Positions 36,801-42,600 of a stretch of DNA of 45,357 nt are shown here, in pieces. The first letter of the stretch is position 1; each line of letters opens with the position of its first letter. Below the pieces are notes generated by a model. The model was not told where the DNA came from. It saw only the letters and a program-made list of their open reading frames with translations, and searched no databases. Made by a program: the position numbers and the translations under genes. Source of the DNA: Welwitschia mirabilis (Eukaryota > Gnetophyta > Gnetopsida > Welwitschiales); assembly GCA_051453625.1 (NCBI GenBank), contig JBOZIK010000001.1, positions 90,119,929-90,165,285 of the forward strand, written 5' to 3'.

Positions 36801-39776
36801 GGTCATGTTTAGTCTTCTTTCTCTTGGGCAAGACAGTCGGATGTCCAACAAAAAGACTAGGATGTTCCTGAGGCTGAACTCTTCTTGATCATCATTGAAA
36901 CACTTCTTCATGTCCTTCAACATTTCCGAATTTCAAAGTGGGACGTCTCAGATCTTCTGGGTATTTGCCAAAAAACAATAGGAATGTCCGGGGAATGTCC
37001 GGAGCATAAAGCAAAGTGAATGTTGGGCAAAAATCGAAGTCAAATTAGAAAGAAATAAAGGCACACCGACTCCCAACGACTAGTAGACATGGCTTGGCAT
37101 CACAGAGGTCAAGAATGATCGCCTCCCACCTCTGTCTTCAATAGCTATATTCTTGTCCCCATATAAAATGTTGTAGTTTGAACTGTACTGATATAGAACG
37201 ACACTGTGAAAAATCTATTTGTGTCAAAAAGCGCTTCTTCTTCTACTCCCTACATTCTCTACTATCTCTGCTCCTACAATCTATCATCTCTTTGAAATGT
37301 TGTTGTACTCTATGTTGGCGTCGTGTGTAAAAAAAAGAGCACACTCTCCATCAGACCATCATTGAAAGGCGTCTATCTATAGTCATTAAGCTATTTGTTG
37401 TAGTGATAAACGCTTGGTGGAAAGGGATGACTAAAACCTAGATGTTTATTAGGCTACATATCACGCAATTTTTCAAACATGTCACCCCAAGGCTTTGTCC
37501 AAGCACCACGATTTAAATCAATAATCAAATGTAAACATCTTATGTTAAAGGCACTATCTTAGAACTGAAATCAATAATCAAATGTCAATATCTTATATTA
37601 AAGGCACTACCTTAGAATTTGTGGCCTTCTTCATTACAACAATCTATAATTCTTTCCCTTAAGTTGTCAATCTTCCTAATAAAACCAAATCCCTATCTAA
37701 CACCCTAAAAAAATTGATCAAATTTAGATAAATTCATTTAATTCTGACCTCTAGATGTAGTAAGAATTCAACTAATATGACAAATAGCTAGACCTCCATC
37801 ATAGGAGACATTGTCCAAATCGAACAAGAAATTTGAACAGCTTGACCCCAGTATGTTAGGATATGATCATTCGAAGAGAATTCAATTGTGCACCCTAAAA
37901 AAGCTTTTCTATATGCAATGTTTCTGTGTGTGCTTTTCACATCCAAATGTTCCCAAAACTAATTCGGAACTCCACAAGAGAAACCACTATAATACAGTGA
38001 CAACAAACTAAAACTGTATTGATTCTGAACAAAGCCCAATACTAAACTCTATATAATCTAGAAGCCAGATAATACATGAAATCCTACTTACAAGATGAAA
38101 AGAATTTGTTACAATTAATGTGGGTTGTGTGACACACACACATAAATACTTGCATGCATACACATATATCCTAAAGACCAAGCATTCAACCACATCTAAA
38201 GCCTAAATTACCAGCATCATTTCCATTTGTTCACAAAAAGATACACACCCAAGGGCGCGCACACACACACACACACATAGATAATAGATACACCAATAAA
38301 ACATTAAAATAACCATTTTAAATTTACACTAAATAGCTGACAACAGAAACAATTAACTCTTCCAACAAATATGAGGTCATAAAAGTTCTAAAAATCTTCA
38401 TACTTTACTATCAACCAGTTCTGCTATTCTCTGGACTAAAGCCGCTTTGTTAGTCTGATAAGGGACCTGCACAAGTATCATCAAAGAATGTAATGGTGAT
38501 TAATTCACTGATGAATATGATGTATGCCCTAGCAGATGAGAAATTTTCAAAAGCCTTTGTCAAAGCTACTTTTTTTTAAGAGGTAAACATACTTTAACAT
38601 TCAACGGAGAAAAGAGAATTCTGATACTTTCAAATATTATCAGATATTCATGTTATTTAAGGATTCATGCCGTAAAACATCAAGACAAAATTATCCAAAA
38701 AACAAATATATTTATGTAATTACCTCACGAATAATGATCGCTAGCCTATTATTCTTTTCATCCATGACCTCAATCTCAGTTTTCCCTCTTATTGTCACAG
38801 CCCCTCTTCCCGTTCTGTATGCTTCTAATATTCTGTAAGGCACACAAGGAAACACACTTGACACGAAGGATACTAAAAAAGACAAAAGCATCACAATCTA
38901 TACAATAATAATTATTGAATTAACTTTATCAAACGTTGTGCGAATGGCCTCACCCATTATTACCAAGTATCCTTCCACCAGTTGGGAAATCAGGTCCAGG
39001 CATATATTCCATGAGTTCTTGAACCTTTGAAAAACAAAATATAATATCTTACACAGTTAGTTATGAAAGCAGAATCTTGTATGAGTACCAGCAAAACAAT
39101 GTCAGACAATTTAGGATCTCTTGTTTAAATTTTTCATTTAACCAAACAAATTTCCCTGTAACAAATAGCACTCACTGGTTGTTATTTTTGAAAATCAACG
39201 AAAGAAACAGGTGGGCCTCTGTCTTTGGTTCCAATATCACAGCAACACTCATTAAAAATGCATGTCATTTGGTACACATATGTATCAATTCACAGACTCA
39301 ACAATGATGACAAGCATTGTAAACACAATATATTGACTCAAGAATGCACCCATGATCAAATTGTATGAACAGACTCAAAAAATGAAATTAAAGGCCATTC
39401 ACAACAAAAAAGAAATGACTTTACCGTTGCATCAGGATTTCTTATAAAAGCAATCAGTGCATTAACAATCTCTCCAAGATTATGAGGAGGAATACTTGTT
39501 GCCATCCCAACCTACAAAGAGCTCAATATAAATAAAGTATTTGAAGAGCATATATGTCTAAAACTATGCTGGAAAGAGAATAATTAAAAAGGCATTGCAG
39601 AACTAAACTTCTGCAGGAAACATGAACTGTTCCCACGGAATTCTGCTTAGCAAATGTAACACTAAGTGTTAACTTACTGCAATTCCTGAAGCACCATTTA
39701 ATAGAAAAAGAGGAAGTCTGGCAGGTAATAATGTCGGCTCCTTTTGTGAGGCATCAAAATTTTGCACAAAATCAAC
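3772..39776 (-). CDS. GYRA: DNA gyrase subunit A, organellar; partial gene, 10 exons
   Basis: GyrA carries the DNA breakage-reunion activity of gyrase; with GYRB it forms the A2B2 enzyme that introduces negative supercoils, in plants in plastids and mitochondria. Joining 39678-39776, 39425-39511, 38954-39024, 38724-38832, 38404-38466, 9808-9873, 9620-9708, 9299-9347, 4790-4876 and 3772-3865 on the minus strand gives 814 bases: 271 codons plus one base, with no stop and consistent phases at every junction. Landmarks in order: [128 protein letters not shown] and [12 protein letters not shown]. This is the breakage-reunion domain after the catalytic tyrosine. The transit peptide, the winged-helix/tyrosine region and the C-terminal beta-pinwheel are outside the window. 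The intact frame argues for a functional gene. ParC, the bacterial paralogue, is unlikely in a plant. Confidence 0.95.
3866..4789 (-). other. GYRA intron between exons i and j
   Basis: A 924-bp GT-AG intron that is mostly one foldback element (3984-4706); the remaining edges show nothing recognisable. Confidence 0.85.
3984..4706. repeat. Foldback/MITE-like element with ~206-bp inverted arms
   Basis: The left arm 3984-4189 begins ctagcctagtatggatgag. It is the reverse complement, with scattered mismatches, of the right arm 4501-4706, which ends ctcatccgtactaggctagg. Both arms share TTATTAGTGAGAGTTTGAGT and TTGTTTGTTACTGCTTCCTT internally. The unpaired middle, about 311 bp, has no coding signal. 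No clean target duplication is visible at the ends, so the superfamily is uncertain. Confidence 0.85.
4790..4876 (-). CDS. GYRA: GYRA exon i
   Basis: 29 codons in phase 0, [20 protein letters not shown] then AEEREHVLK. It corresponds to the GyrA helix F..HR..VV.RR....L.KA..R.HIL. The acceptor is gttttcag, the donor gtacagat. The upstream intron is 4,422 bp. Confidence 0.94.
4877..9298 (-). other. GYRA intron between exons h and i
   Basis: 4,422 bp with no gene recognised on either strand. The only patterns noted are an (ATAAA)n run at 8632-8656 and a stretch at 7010-7790 with repeated GAGTC/CAAGTC-like words. The longest open frames have no family resemblance and are treated as chance. Confidence 0.7.
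8632..8656. repeat. (ATAAA)n microsatellite
   Basis: About five copies of ATAAA/AATAA, with one shorter unit at the start. Confidence 0.9.
9299..9347 (-). CDS. GYRA: GYRA exon h (49-bp micro-exon)
   Basis: One base plus 16 codons, [16 protein letters not shown], equal to the GyrA LVDGQPR..GLKEMLQ strand. The acceptor ggtggcag was preferred over a later AG (in ttgtag) because only the first keeps phase with exon g and yields GIVDGQP. The donor is gttagtac. Confidence 0.92.
9620..9708 (-). CDS. GYRA: GYRA exon g
   Basis: 89 bp, 29 codons plus two bases: [20 protein letters not shown] then QTNFNCNIV and a split Gly. It matches the GyrA VVLNNLY..T.LQ segment. The acceptor is cattgcag, the donor gtgagcct; the intron to exon f is only 99 bp. 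Confidence 0.94.
9808..9873 (-). CDS. GYRA: GYRA exon f (downstream edge of the giant intron)
   Basis: 22 codons in phase 0, [18 protein letters not shown] then ILLE. The acceptor is actttacag, the donor gtatgttc. Joined to exon e it restores the GyrA spacing [21 protein letters not shown] with no residue gained or lost, which supports one splice across 28.5 kb. Confidence 0.94.
9874..11738. other. Intron sequence, nothing recognised
   Basis: About 1.9 kb of AT-rich sequence before Copia-1. A short imperfect duplication (agacata.catt.gaagtcc) occurs near 10656-10700. No coding or structured repeat signal otherwise. Confidence 0.6.
11739..11743. repeat. Target-site duplication of Copia-1, left copy
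   Basis: GCAAG immediately before TGTTGATATG; the same five bases follow the right LTR end at 17241-17245. Confidence 0.85.
11744..12185 (+). repeat. Copia-1 5' LTR (442 bp)
   Basis: Starts TGTTGATATG, ends TTTCGTAACA. From about 11822 onwards it matches the 3' LTR at 16459-17240, for example TTGTGTTATAAA, GTCCTTTTGGG and TCTAAGGAAGATAA. It carries the gggttttccacataaatc string common near the U5 of plant Copia LTRs. Confidence 0.88.
11950..11957 (+). promoter_or_regulatory. Possible TATA box of the Copia-1 LTR
   Basis: TATTTAAA inside the LTR about 230 bp before its end, a usual place for the LTR promoter. Sequence match only. Confidence 0.4.
12188..12199 (+). other. Copia-1 primer-binding site
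   Basis: TGGTATCACAGC two bases after the LTR end; differs by one base from the usual plant initiator tRNA-Met site TGGTATCAGAGC. Confidence 0.85.
12277..12660 (+). pseudogene. Copia-1 gag N-terminus fused to integrase by internal deletion
   Basis: The first in-frame ATG after the primer site opens a frame with [17 protein letters not shown] and [17 protein letters not shown], the style of a Tnt1-like Gag N-terminus. The same frame then passes directly into [14 protein letters not shown], an integrase core string, and stops. The middle and zinc knuckle of Gag, the protease, the pre-integrase zinc domain and the first part of integrase are missing. A complete Copia polyprotein would place several hundred codons between these two parts, so this is a deletion derivative. 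Confidence 0.75.
12661..13440 (+). pseudogene. Copia-1 integrase remains, interrupted
   Basis: Continues the integrase core in broken frames: [12 protein letters not shown] at 12661, then after the 228-bp insertion [19 protein letters not shown] and [19 protein letters not shown] at about 12983-13140. The DNGGEY and PQNNGVVER strings are the classic second and third acidic motif regions of Copia integrase. A stop lies between them (NN*IVHT), and the C-terminal part to 13440 is out of frame and eroded. Confidence 0.8.
12742..12969. mobile_element. 228-bp AT-rich insertion in the Copia-1 integrase
   Basis: Integrase similarity stops after gaatgAGTAT (12737-12741) and resumes after AGTAT (12970-12974). 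The extra DNA is very AT-rich with repeated TTAAATATTAAA-like words. The 5-bp AGTAT repeat looks like a target duplication. I see no convincing terminal inverted repeats, so the class is unknown. Confidence 0.5.
13720..14357 (+). pseudogene. Copia-1 reverse transcriptase, first copy
   Basis: Matches Copia [75 protein letters not shown] and [13 protein letters not shown], with the catalytic YVDD present. From 13975 to the N gap the frame is open; before it there are stops (for example in RF*VEIKY). RT copies the element RNA into DNA in the virus-like particle. The sequence runs into Ns at 14358 just after the motif. Confidence 0.88.
14358..15051. other. Assembly gap (694 N)
   Basis: Unknown sequence inside Copia-1, between two copies of the same RT segment. 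Confidence 1.
15052..15720 (+). pseudogene. Copia-1 reverse transcriptase, second copy
   Basis: Repeats the RT segment already seen at about 13968-14350 ([18 protein letters not shown]) and continues past it: [34 protein letters not shown]. It is more decayed than the first copy: stop codons replace Gln before LDIK-equivalent residues, a 31-bp tandem duplication at 15082-15143 shifts the frame, and the bases encoding the YVDD region are partly deleted near 15400. A related but distinct RT sequence is therefore joined here. Confidence 0.85.
15082..15143. repeat. 31-bp tandem duplication in RT
   Basis: Two adjacent units starting ttgtgtcattttgtctatt, at 15082 and 15113. Since 31 is not a multiple of three the frame is broken. 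Confidence 0.92.
15721..16174 (+). pseudogene. Copia-1 connection and RNase H remains
   Basis: Frames include [14 protein letters not shown], then after shifts [28 protein letters not shown] and [13 protein letters not shown] at 16102-16140, the end of the Copia RNase H domain that removes RNA from the hybrid. Stops and frameshifts separate the pieces. It is cut off by an N gap at 16175. Confidence 0.85.
16175..16458. other. Assembly gap (284 N)
   Basis: Hides the end of RNase H, the polypurine tract and the start of the Copia-1 3' LTR. Confidence 1.
16459..17240 (+). repeat. Copia-1 3' LTR (start in gap, split by a MITE)
   Basis: Follows the 5' LTR from about 11822 to its end, with a 416-bp insertion at 16679-17094. 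Ends CCTCATAACA, followed by the GCAAG duplication. Many mismatches to the 5' LTR suggest an old insertion. Confidence 0.88.
16679..17094. mobile_element. hAT-type MITE inside the Copia-1 3' LTR (416 bp)
   Basis: Absent from the 5' LTR at the equivalent site (about 12035). Left end CAATGAGTAAAGTGTTG; the reverse complement of the right end is CAGAGTAAAACGTTG. Both ends carry a subterminal GACATGTCGCC in inverted orientation. Flanking 8-mers CTGTTGGC (16671-16678) and TTGTTGGC (17095-17102) match at 7 of 8 bases, the length typical of hAT target duplications. No coding capacity. Confidence 0.75.
17241..17245. repeat. Target-site duplication of Copia-1, right copy
   Basis: GCAAG directly after the LTR end CATAACA, equal to 11739-11743. 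Confidence 0.85.
17246..21364. other. Intron sequence, nothing recognised
   Basis: About 4.1 kb of AT-rich DNA with an N gap at 19030-19515 (486 N). A short duplicated word (ttaaaaaatgacttacttt) occurs near 19890 and 19955. No gene or known element found on either strand. Confidence 0.6.
19030..19515. other. Assembly gap (486 N)
   Basis: Unknown sequence in the giant intron. Confidence 1.
21373..22155. mobile_element. hAT-type non-autonomous element rich in CGAGTC
   Basis: Starts CACTGTTGCAAAACTC. The reverse complement of its end is CATTGTTGCAAGACTC, 14 of 16 bases identical. It is flanked on both sides by an exact 8-bp duplication CCAATGCT (21365-21372 and 22156-22163), the hAT hallmark. 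Dense CGAGTC/GACTCG words fill both subterminal regions. The middle is lost to an N gap (21563-21851); no transposase similarity is visible in what remains. Confidence 0.85.
21563..21851. other. Assembly gap (289 N)
   Basis: Unknown sequence inside the hAT-type element. Confidence 1.
22164..22929. other. Intron sequence, nothing firm
   Basis: A decayed coding-like stretch (for example [21 protein letters not shown] near 22820) may be retroelement debris before the LTR-like region, but no family motif can be named. Confidence 0.35.
22930..23579 (+). repeat. LTR-like region with TATA box
   Basis: Has the layout of a plant LTR: an upstream part with short repeated words, ctataaaagggccttaggcc at about 23196, then atTGTAAAggatcc and a T-rich downstream part. 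An imperfect duplication of acatagtaccattaat...tgagact lies at about 23342-23456. It ends in an N gap, so neither partner LTR nor primer site can be seen. The boundaries are guesses. Confidence 0.35.
23197..23204 (+). promoter_or_regulatory. TATA box of the LTR-like region
   Basis: TATAAAAG in a context (ctcatctataaaagggcc) typical of LTR promoters. Sequence match only. Confidence 0.4.
23580..24181. other. Assembly gap (602 N)
   Basis: Unknown sequence in the giant intron. Confidence 1.
24182..27328. other. Intron sequence, nothing recognised
   Basis: About 3.1 kb without a recognisable gene. Includes a C-rich low-complexity patch at about 25043-25110 and a TAGCAAC/GTTGCTA-rich patch at about 26670-26800. 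Open frames here are short and family-less. Confidence 0.6.
25043..25110. repeat. C-rich and A-rich low-complexity patch
   Basis: A C run at about 25044-25054, then CCAAACCCCACTACCCC-like sequence and a run of As. Confidence 0.85.
27329..27338. other. Short assembly gap (10 N)
   Basis: Ten Ns, probably a join of two contigs at an unmeasured distance. Confidence 1.
27603..27890 (+). other. Open reading frame of unknown nature (95 codons)
   Basis: Runs from ATG at 27603 without a stop into the left LTR of Copia-2. It contains [20 protein letters not shown] and [20 protein letters not shown], with balanced composition unlike the AT-rich surroundings. I do not recognise it. It is preceded by TGTTGGAGCAAAC at 27576, an LTR-like start, so it may simply be LTR sequence of an older element into which Copia-2 inserted. 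Its last 13 or so codons are Copia-2 LTR. Confidence 0.3.
27851..28903 (-). repeat. Copia-2 3' LTR (left copy)
   Basis: Matches 35894-36922 along its length: ggatcgcagatcaccct at the left, TCCTTCAACA at the right end. In element direction it begins TGTTGAAGGACATGAAG, directly after the polypurine tract. The outer left edge is uncertain (27851-27858) because the terminal TGTTA is altered. Confidence 0.88.
28904..28916 (-). other. Copia-2 polypurine tract
   Basis: GAAAAGGGGAGAT in element direction, abutting the LTR start TGTTGAAGG. This is the plus-strand DNA primer of reverse transcription and fixes the LTR boundary. Confidence 0.85.
29531..30572 (-). pseudogene. Extra ORF of Copia-2 downstream of pol (putative plant transposon protein domain)
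   Basis: Lies in sense between RNase H and the 3' LTR. From ATG (MVRPKPAA, 30572) one frame gives [83 protein letters not shown] and [17 protein letters not shown]. That frame has five in-frame stops before its end at 29838. A frameshifted tail gives [20 protein letters not shown] and an acidic EEEEEGE end at 29531. The pattern (fixed-length conserved block, H-K or S-R-D pair before a hydrophobic YxxxLG segment, SLPF/Y) resembles the plant 'putative transposon protein' domain often found in retroelements. Function is unknown. Assignment is from memory of the family, not a search. Confidence 0.6.
30740..31010. repeat. Cluster of GACATCC-type motifs in the Copia-2 3' region
   Basis: About seven imperfect copies: gggatgtcc, gaacatctggg, gtgggacatct, aagacgtctgg, agaacatccg and a symmetric GTGGGA-CA-TCCCAC at 30993-31006. 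The same motif is clustered in both LTRs. Confidence 0.7.
31237..31580 (-). pseudogene. Copia-2 RNase H remains
   Basis: Contains [12 protein letters not shown] (about 31470-31530) and [20 protein letters not shown] then [15 protein letters not shown] (31237-31428), the Copia RNase H core and end, where the strings D(N/S)xxAI and RTKHIDIR(Y/H)HF are diagnostic. A frameshift separates the two parts. Confidence 0.88.
31581..32640 (-). pseudogene. Copia-2 reverse transcriptase remains
   Basis: From right to left: [19 protein letters not shown] (32404-32637), [20 protein letters not shown] then [20 protein letters not shown] (32107-32289), [15 protein letters not shown] and [19 protein letters not shown] (31790-32041), [20 protein letters not shown] (31578-31793). 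All are Copia RT or connection motifs. The residue before VDD is Asp where the active site normally has Tyr. Several stops and frame changes separate the pieces. Confidence 0.9.
32668..33574 (-). pseudogene. Copia-2 integrase remains
   Basis: 33311-33574 carries [20 protein letters not shown] then [20 protein letters not shown], the start of the integrase core with both leading acidic positions. 33000-33310 holds its eroded middle. 32668-32952 carries [19 protein letters not shown] then [13 protein letters not shown], the Copia integrase C-terminal region (usual FLGYS..SKAYRVYN). Stops break the frame. Integrase would insert the element DNA into the genome. Confidence 0.88.
33584..34060 (-). 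pseudogene. Copia-2 protease end and GAG-pre-integrase domain
   Basis: 33584-34009 reads [35 protein letters not shown], then [20 protein letters not shown]. The LWHKRLGHM string is the zinc-binding pre-integrase motif of Copia elements; the earlier part matches the segment after the aspartic protease, whose DSG region lies in a disrupted frame just above 34009. Confidence 0.88.
34100..35650 (-). pseudogene. Copia-2 Gag remains
   Basis: N-terminal [12 protein letters not shown] (35590-35650), then 35099-35596 with [40 protein letters not shown] and [20 protein letters not shown], the UBN2-type capsid segment. 34717-34941 has [21 protein letters not shown] heptad-rich stretch [20 protein letters not shown] (34291-34497) looks coiled-coil, and [14 protein letters not shown] (34130-34336) is a CX2CX4HX4C zinc knuckle. 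The parts are in different frames, so Gag is broken. Gag forms the particle in which reverse transcription takes place. Confidence 0.9.
35710..35725 (-). other. Copia-2 primer-binding site, duplicate copy
   Basis: In element direction TGTTATTAGAGCCTGG, similar to the iMet-tRNA site TGGTATCAGAGCC; identical to the copy next to the full LTR. Confidence 0.75.
35876..35891 (-). other. Copia-2 primer-binding site
   Basis: TGTTATTAGAGCCTGG two bases inside the 5' LTR end (...GATCCTAACA); a drifted initiator tRNA-Met site. Confidence 0.8.
35894..36922 (-). repeat. Copia-2 5' LTR (1,029 bp, right copy)
   Basis: In element direction TGTTGAAGGACATGAAG to GATCCTAACA, so TG...CA ends. It matches the left LTR throughout, with scattered substitutions and small indels. 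It includes a TATA box and about nine GACATCC-type motifs (36590-36880). Confidence 0.9.
36423..36432 (-). promoter_or_regulatory. TATA box of the Copia-2 LTR
   Basis: GTATAAATAG on the minus strand; the left LTR has GTATAAATAA at the same place. Likely the LTR promoter. Confidence 0.6.
37515..37620. repeat. 53-bp tandem duplication
   Basis: Two units beginning aaatcaataatcaaatgt, at 37515 and 37568, with a few mismatches. Confidence 0.9.
38260..38277. repeat. (CA)n microsatellite
   Basis: About nine CA units preceded by GCGCG, 130 bp from exon e. Confidence 0.9.
38404..38466 (-). CDS. GYRA: GYRA exon e (upstream edge of the giant intron)
   Basis: 21 codons in phase 0, [20 protein letters not shown] then K, matching the (I/V)PYQ.NKA.L...IAELV block of GyrA. 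The acceptor is cttgtgcag. The donor gtatgaag opens an intron of 28,530 bp. Confidence 0.94.
38724..38832 (-). CDS. GYRA: GYRA exon d
   Basis: 109 bp, one base plus 36 codons, read as [17 protein letters not shown] then [19 protein letters not shown]. The YRTGRG motif is typical of GyrA/ParC. The acceptor is ccttacag, the donor gtaattac. Confidence 0.95.
38954..39024 (-). CDS. GYRA: GYRA exon c
   Basis: 71 bp, 23 codons plus two bases: [20 protein letters not shown] then GNN and a split Gly codon. The PGPDFPTGG motif is the GyrA signature. The donor is gtgaggcc, and the next exon supplies the third base of the Gly codon. Confidence 0.95.
39425..39511 (-). CDS. GYRA: GYRA exon b
   Basis: 29 codons in phase 0: [20 protein letters not shown] and on to RNPDAT. 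The VGMAT.IPPHNL block is one of the most conserved strings of type IIA topoisomerase A subunits. The acceptor is tttgtag, the donor gtaaagtc; the upstream intron is 166 bp. Confidence 0.95.
39678..39776 (-). CDS. GYRA: GYRA exon a
   Basis: 33 codons in phase 0, starting [14 protein letters not shown] and ending NGASGIA. The acceptor reads ctgcag and the donor gtaagtt. In bacterial GyrA this follows shortly after the catalytic-tyrosine segment, so at least one coding exon must lie upstream; I found none up to 45357. Confidence 0.95.
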
Positions 39777-41399
39777 CTGCAGTCATTGTGAAAAATGGTG
39801 CTCTTCATAAACCAAAATACCATGACAAACATATTAAACAATACAAGCTAAGTAAGAGAAAAGCATAAAAGTAATAGAGGCAATATATGAGAAAAATGGT
39901 TTCAGCAATTCACTTCGATTGCAATCATCTAAAAGTGATCACATATATGGTAATTTGACTAATTTCATTTTCCAACATATTTAGATGCTGGAAAAAGGAA
40001 AAACTAATGAAATGATACTGCCAAAGCAGTGGCGACAATAGTATTAGGATGCCATATCAACATTCTACAAGTGTTTGAGTAAGCAGCTTGTGGTGTAATC
40101 AGGGACACCCTAGACAGATTAGAGAAGTGGCTAGATTCAATGAATCCTGGGTTTTATTGGGGACTCCTTGCTTGTTGCTCAAACAACCTCATCTGTAAAA
40201 TGTCATGAAGGTAATGAAATGGGAGTGCCCAATCGTTTATCATACATTAGGAGGGCTTGGGAATTGCTTTGCATTTCCTTTCTTTCATTGCAAGGGCAGG
40301 TGACGTTTGGTTACCAAGCCTTTATTTTCCTCTTTTGTTCTCAACAATCGGAATCAAAGTAAATGTTTCTCCAATATTTCTTTTCTTTGGTTGCAGGGGC
40401 AGGTGACTATAGAGCCATGGAAGATGCAGATGGGGGACATGGCAAGCAAGTGATATGTGGAGAAAACTACGATGATCCTGGAGATAACATGCATGAAGAA
40501 TCACCCTAAGAATGGCATACATGCATATAAGGCATTGGAAAGAACAAGAAACTGTTGTGAAATTTGATTATAATACTTGTAAAACTCACTGTTATGTGCT
40601 CCATGTATAGGTCCAAAAAAAAATTCACTATTTTGCTCATTTTCCAGATTTGCTCCAACTTCCCCAATGCTTCTTTTCGATCCTTGTCCAAAACGTTGCC
40701 CTACCGAAATCCACCATCTGCCAGTATGAAGATTTGATGCATCAGAGAAGACCCTCCAGTTGGATAGCTCTTGAACTCATTGTTCTGATTTTCAGAAACA
40801 TAGTTAATGAATCACTCAAAGGGTACACAAACATTCTACTTGTCCTTTTGTTTGAAAACGTTTACATATTTCTCAAACTCCTGAACTTTCATTTTGATTC
40901 CGTCTCATTAAAATAATATAGTACAGAGACTGCCTACACAATTGAATTAAATTCTTCCAGCTCCTTTTGAAATTAGCTCAAACAACACTAAGGGATTGTA
41001 AATTCCTCTAATCATAACCAAGGAAAGTAGCATCATGTGCCAAGTTCCAAGTTCCCAAATCTGCTCAGGTAAATCAACAGACTTCTGAGCACAACTCCTA
41101 TTCATCAACAAATCTCTCATACTTGAAGAAGTTTGTGAATGTGTTAACAAGCTCCCACATGATGAGGACAACACCAGTAATGCAGATGTCCACAAGGGAC
41201 TAGATTGAAAAAAACTTGACACAGTAGGTGTTAATGATTCTTCAAATCATAAAATGAATCTGCCTGTATCTTTTGTTATTAAGTTTTGATTATGAAACTC
41301 CTAGGGTGATTTTGAGCTTCACACTCTGCCCTCATCGATGGGGTGGGATCCTTAGAATAAACCTTCTAGTTTTGATGGCACATGGGAACTTGTTTTAAT

Positions 41400-42150
41400 C
41401 CTACCAATAAGTCAATAATTCCCCTCAAATTGATCATTTTCATCAAACACAATCAATTTGGCATAATTAACAAGTAAAATTTGGGGTTGCTGACAACCGA
41501 TACTGACAACGAGAGTGAAGTTTCGCTGATATCATTGCTCCACAAGATTACGTCTTCAAGTCTGATGAGGCTAGAATAAGTACGACGATGAGTGTGTAAG
41601 TGTAACTGGCTTCAAGTCTCATTCACGAAAGCAGAATCTAGACATGGCAAATATCTTACCACCTCTGTACAATCTCAAGATTCCATTGTTCAACATGAAG
41701 TAAGAAGACTTATTAATTAAATATGTAGCAATCATAACAGCTTCAGAGCAAGAGGTTCTAGGCAAACCTACACCCACAACTATTGATCTGACACATTCAA
41801 TCAAGCTTCTGTTAAACTTTTCTGCTCTTCCATTCTTCTATGGGACAGAGAGAGGAGTATGGATATTACGAGTTTTTTCACCCTTGAGAACTCACCAAAT
41901 GCCTTTAGATGCATAATCCTCTCAATTATCATTAAGCAAAAACTTTAAACACAATGTAGTCTCAGTTTCAATTCTCGCAAGAAAGGATTTGCAAACTGCA
42001 AATAATACACCCTTCCATTTCAAAACATAAACTAAAACTCAGTGAATACAACCATCAATAAAGCTAATAAAATACAAAGAGTTGGCAATACAAATGAAGA
42101 ATCACATGCATCTGAATAAATTAAATCTAACATGTTTCTTTTTATGTTCT
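41400..42150 (-). pseudogene. Copia-3 integrase remains
   Basis: Core pieces IANSLYFISFIDGCIHWVLV and ARIETETTLCLKFLLNDN (about 41930-42090), then NGRAEKFNRSLIECVRSIVV and GLPRTSCSEAVMIATYLINK (41619-41850), colinear with Copia integrase (...NGVAERKNR...LP..FW.EAV.TA.YLINR). LIVFDENDQFE near 41440 matches the end of the C-terminal domain. It is broken by stops and frameshifts. Confidence 0.85.
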
Positions 42151-42230
42151 AAATCTCTACCACAGTTTGTTGATTCTGATTTGCCAACAACAATGTCTGA
42201 ACAAAAAAATGAGATTCAAGCATCTTCAAA

Positions 42231-42600
42231 TTGGGATACCCAATGTGTACAGACCATTTATACCACAATCTTGCATCATTTTCTGATGCAATAGCAACAA
42301 ATACAACATCCTTTTTTCAAAAGGCTTTAGCTGCTAGTATATGCATGTTACCACCATTCTCCCACACAAAATACTTACACTTACTTTGCAAAACGTCAAG
42401 TGTCCATCTCAACTACAAAAATCACAATCATCAAGCTGGCTCATATAGATTGGCCTTTTAGGCAACCCTAGAACATGTCTAAGGTTATTGATTGATATTG
42501 TAGACAGTTTAGATTGTTGCAAAACAAGCACTCTAATCCTAAACATTTTCAAAGGTTTTCCATCCGCAAGATGCACAACACCATAAGAGACAAGTTAATA
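42231..42600 (-). pseudogene. Copia-3 protease end and pre-integrase domain
   Basis: In shifted frames: LADGKPLKMFRIRVLVLQQS, LRHVLGLPKRPIYMSQLDDC and SENDARLWYKWSVHIGYP. This follows the Copia order LADG, protease tail, then LWHxRLGHIGY; the His and Arg of the motif have mutated. Confidence 0.75.

Larger units (their letters stand above)
27851..36922 (-). mobile_element. Copia-2: ~9-kb degraded Copia retrotransposon with extra 3' ORF (Sirevirus-like layout)
   Basis: Minus-strand element, same direction as GYRA. From right to left: 5' LTR (35894-36922), primer-binding site plus a 166-bp duplicated junction, Gag with zinc knuckle, protease/pre-integrase, integrase, RT, RNase H, an extra ORF (29531-30572), a polypurine tract and the 3' LTR (about 27851-28903). 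LTRs of about 1 kb, a total of about 9 kb and an ORF after RNase H recall the Sirevirus branch of Copia; the Gag type ([30 protein letters not shown]) also fits. All frames carry stops or shifts. The left end is worn and I find no matching 5-bp target duplication. Confidence 0.88.
9874..38403 (-). other. Giant GYRA intron (28,530 bp)
   Basis: Lies between exons e and f, donor gtatgaag and acceptor actttacag. It holds Copia-1, a hAT-type element, an LTR-like fragment and Copia-2. N gaps inside it make the true length uncertain by the error in the gap estimates. Confidence 0.88.
36923..38403. other. Intron sequence right of Copia-2
   Basis: 37022-37340 has LTR-like features (TGTTGGGCAAAA start, catataaaatg TATA-like string at about 37161, pyrimidine-rich leader after it) and could be part of an older LTR split by Copia-2. 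37515-37620 is a tandem repeat, 38260-38277 a CA run. Nothing else recognised before exon e. Confidence 0.45.

Noticed and set aside
27846-36927. Target-site duplication for Copia-2
   Set aside because: Bases beside the two LTR ends (tggga or acgtt on the left, tttcc on the right) do not match, so none is claimed.
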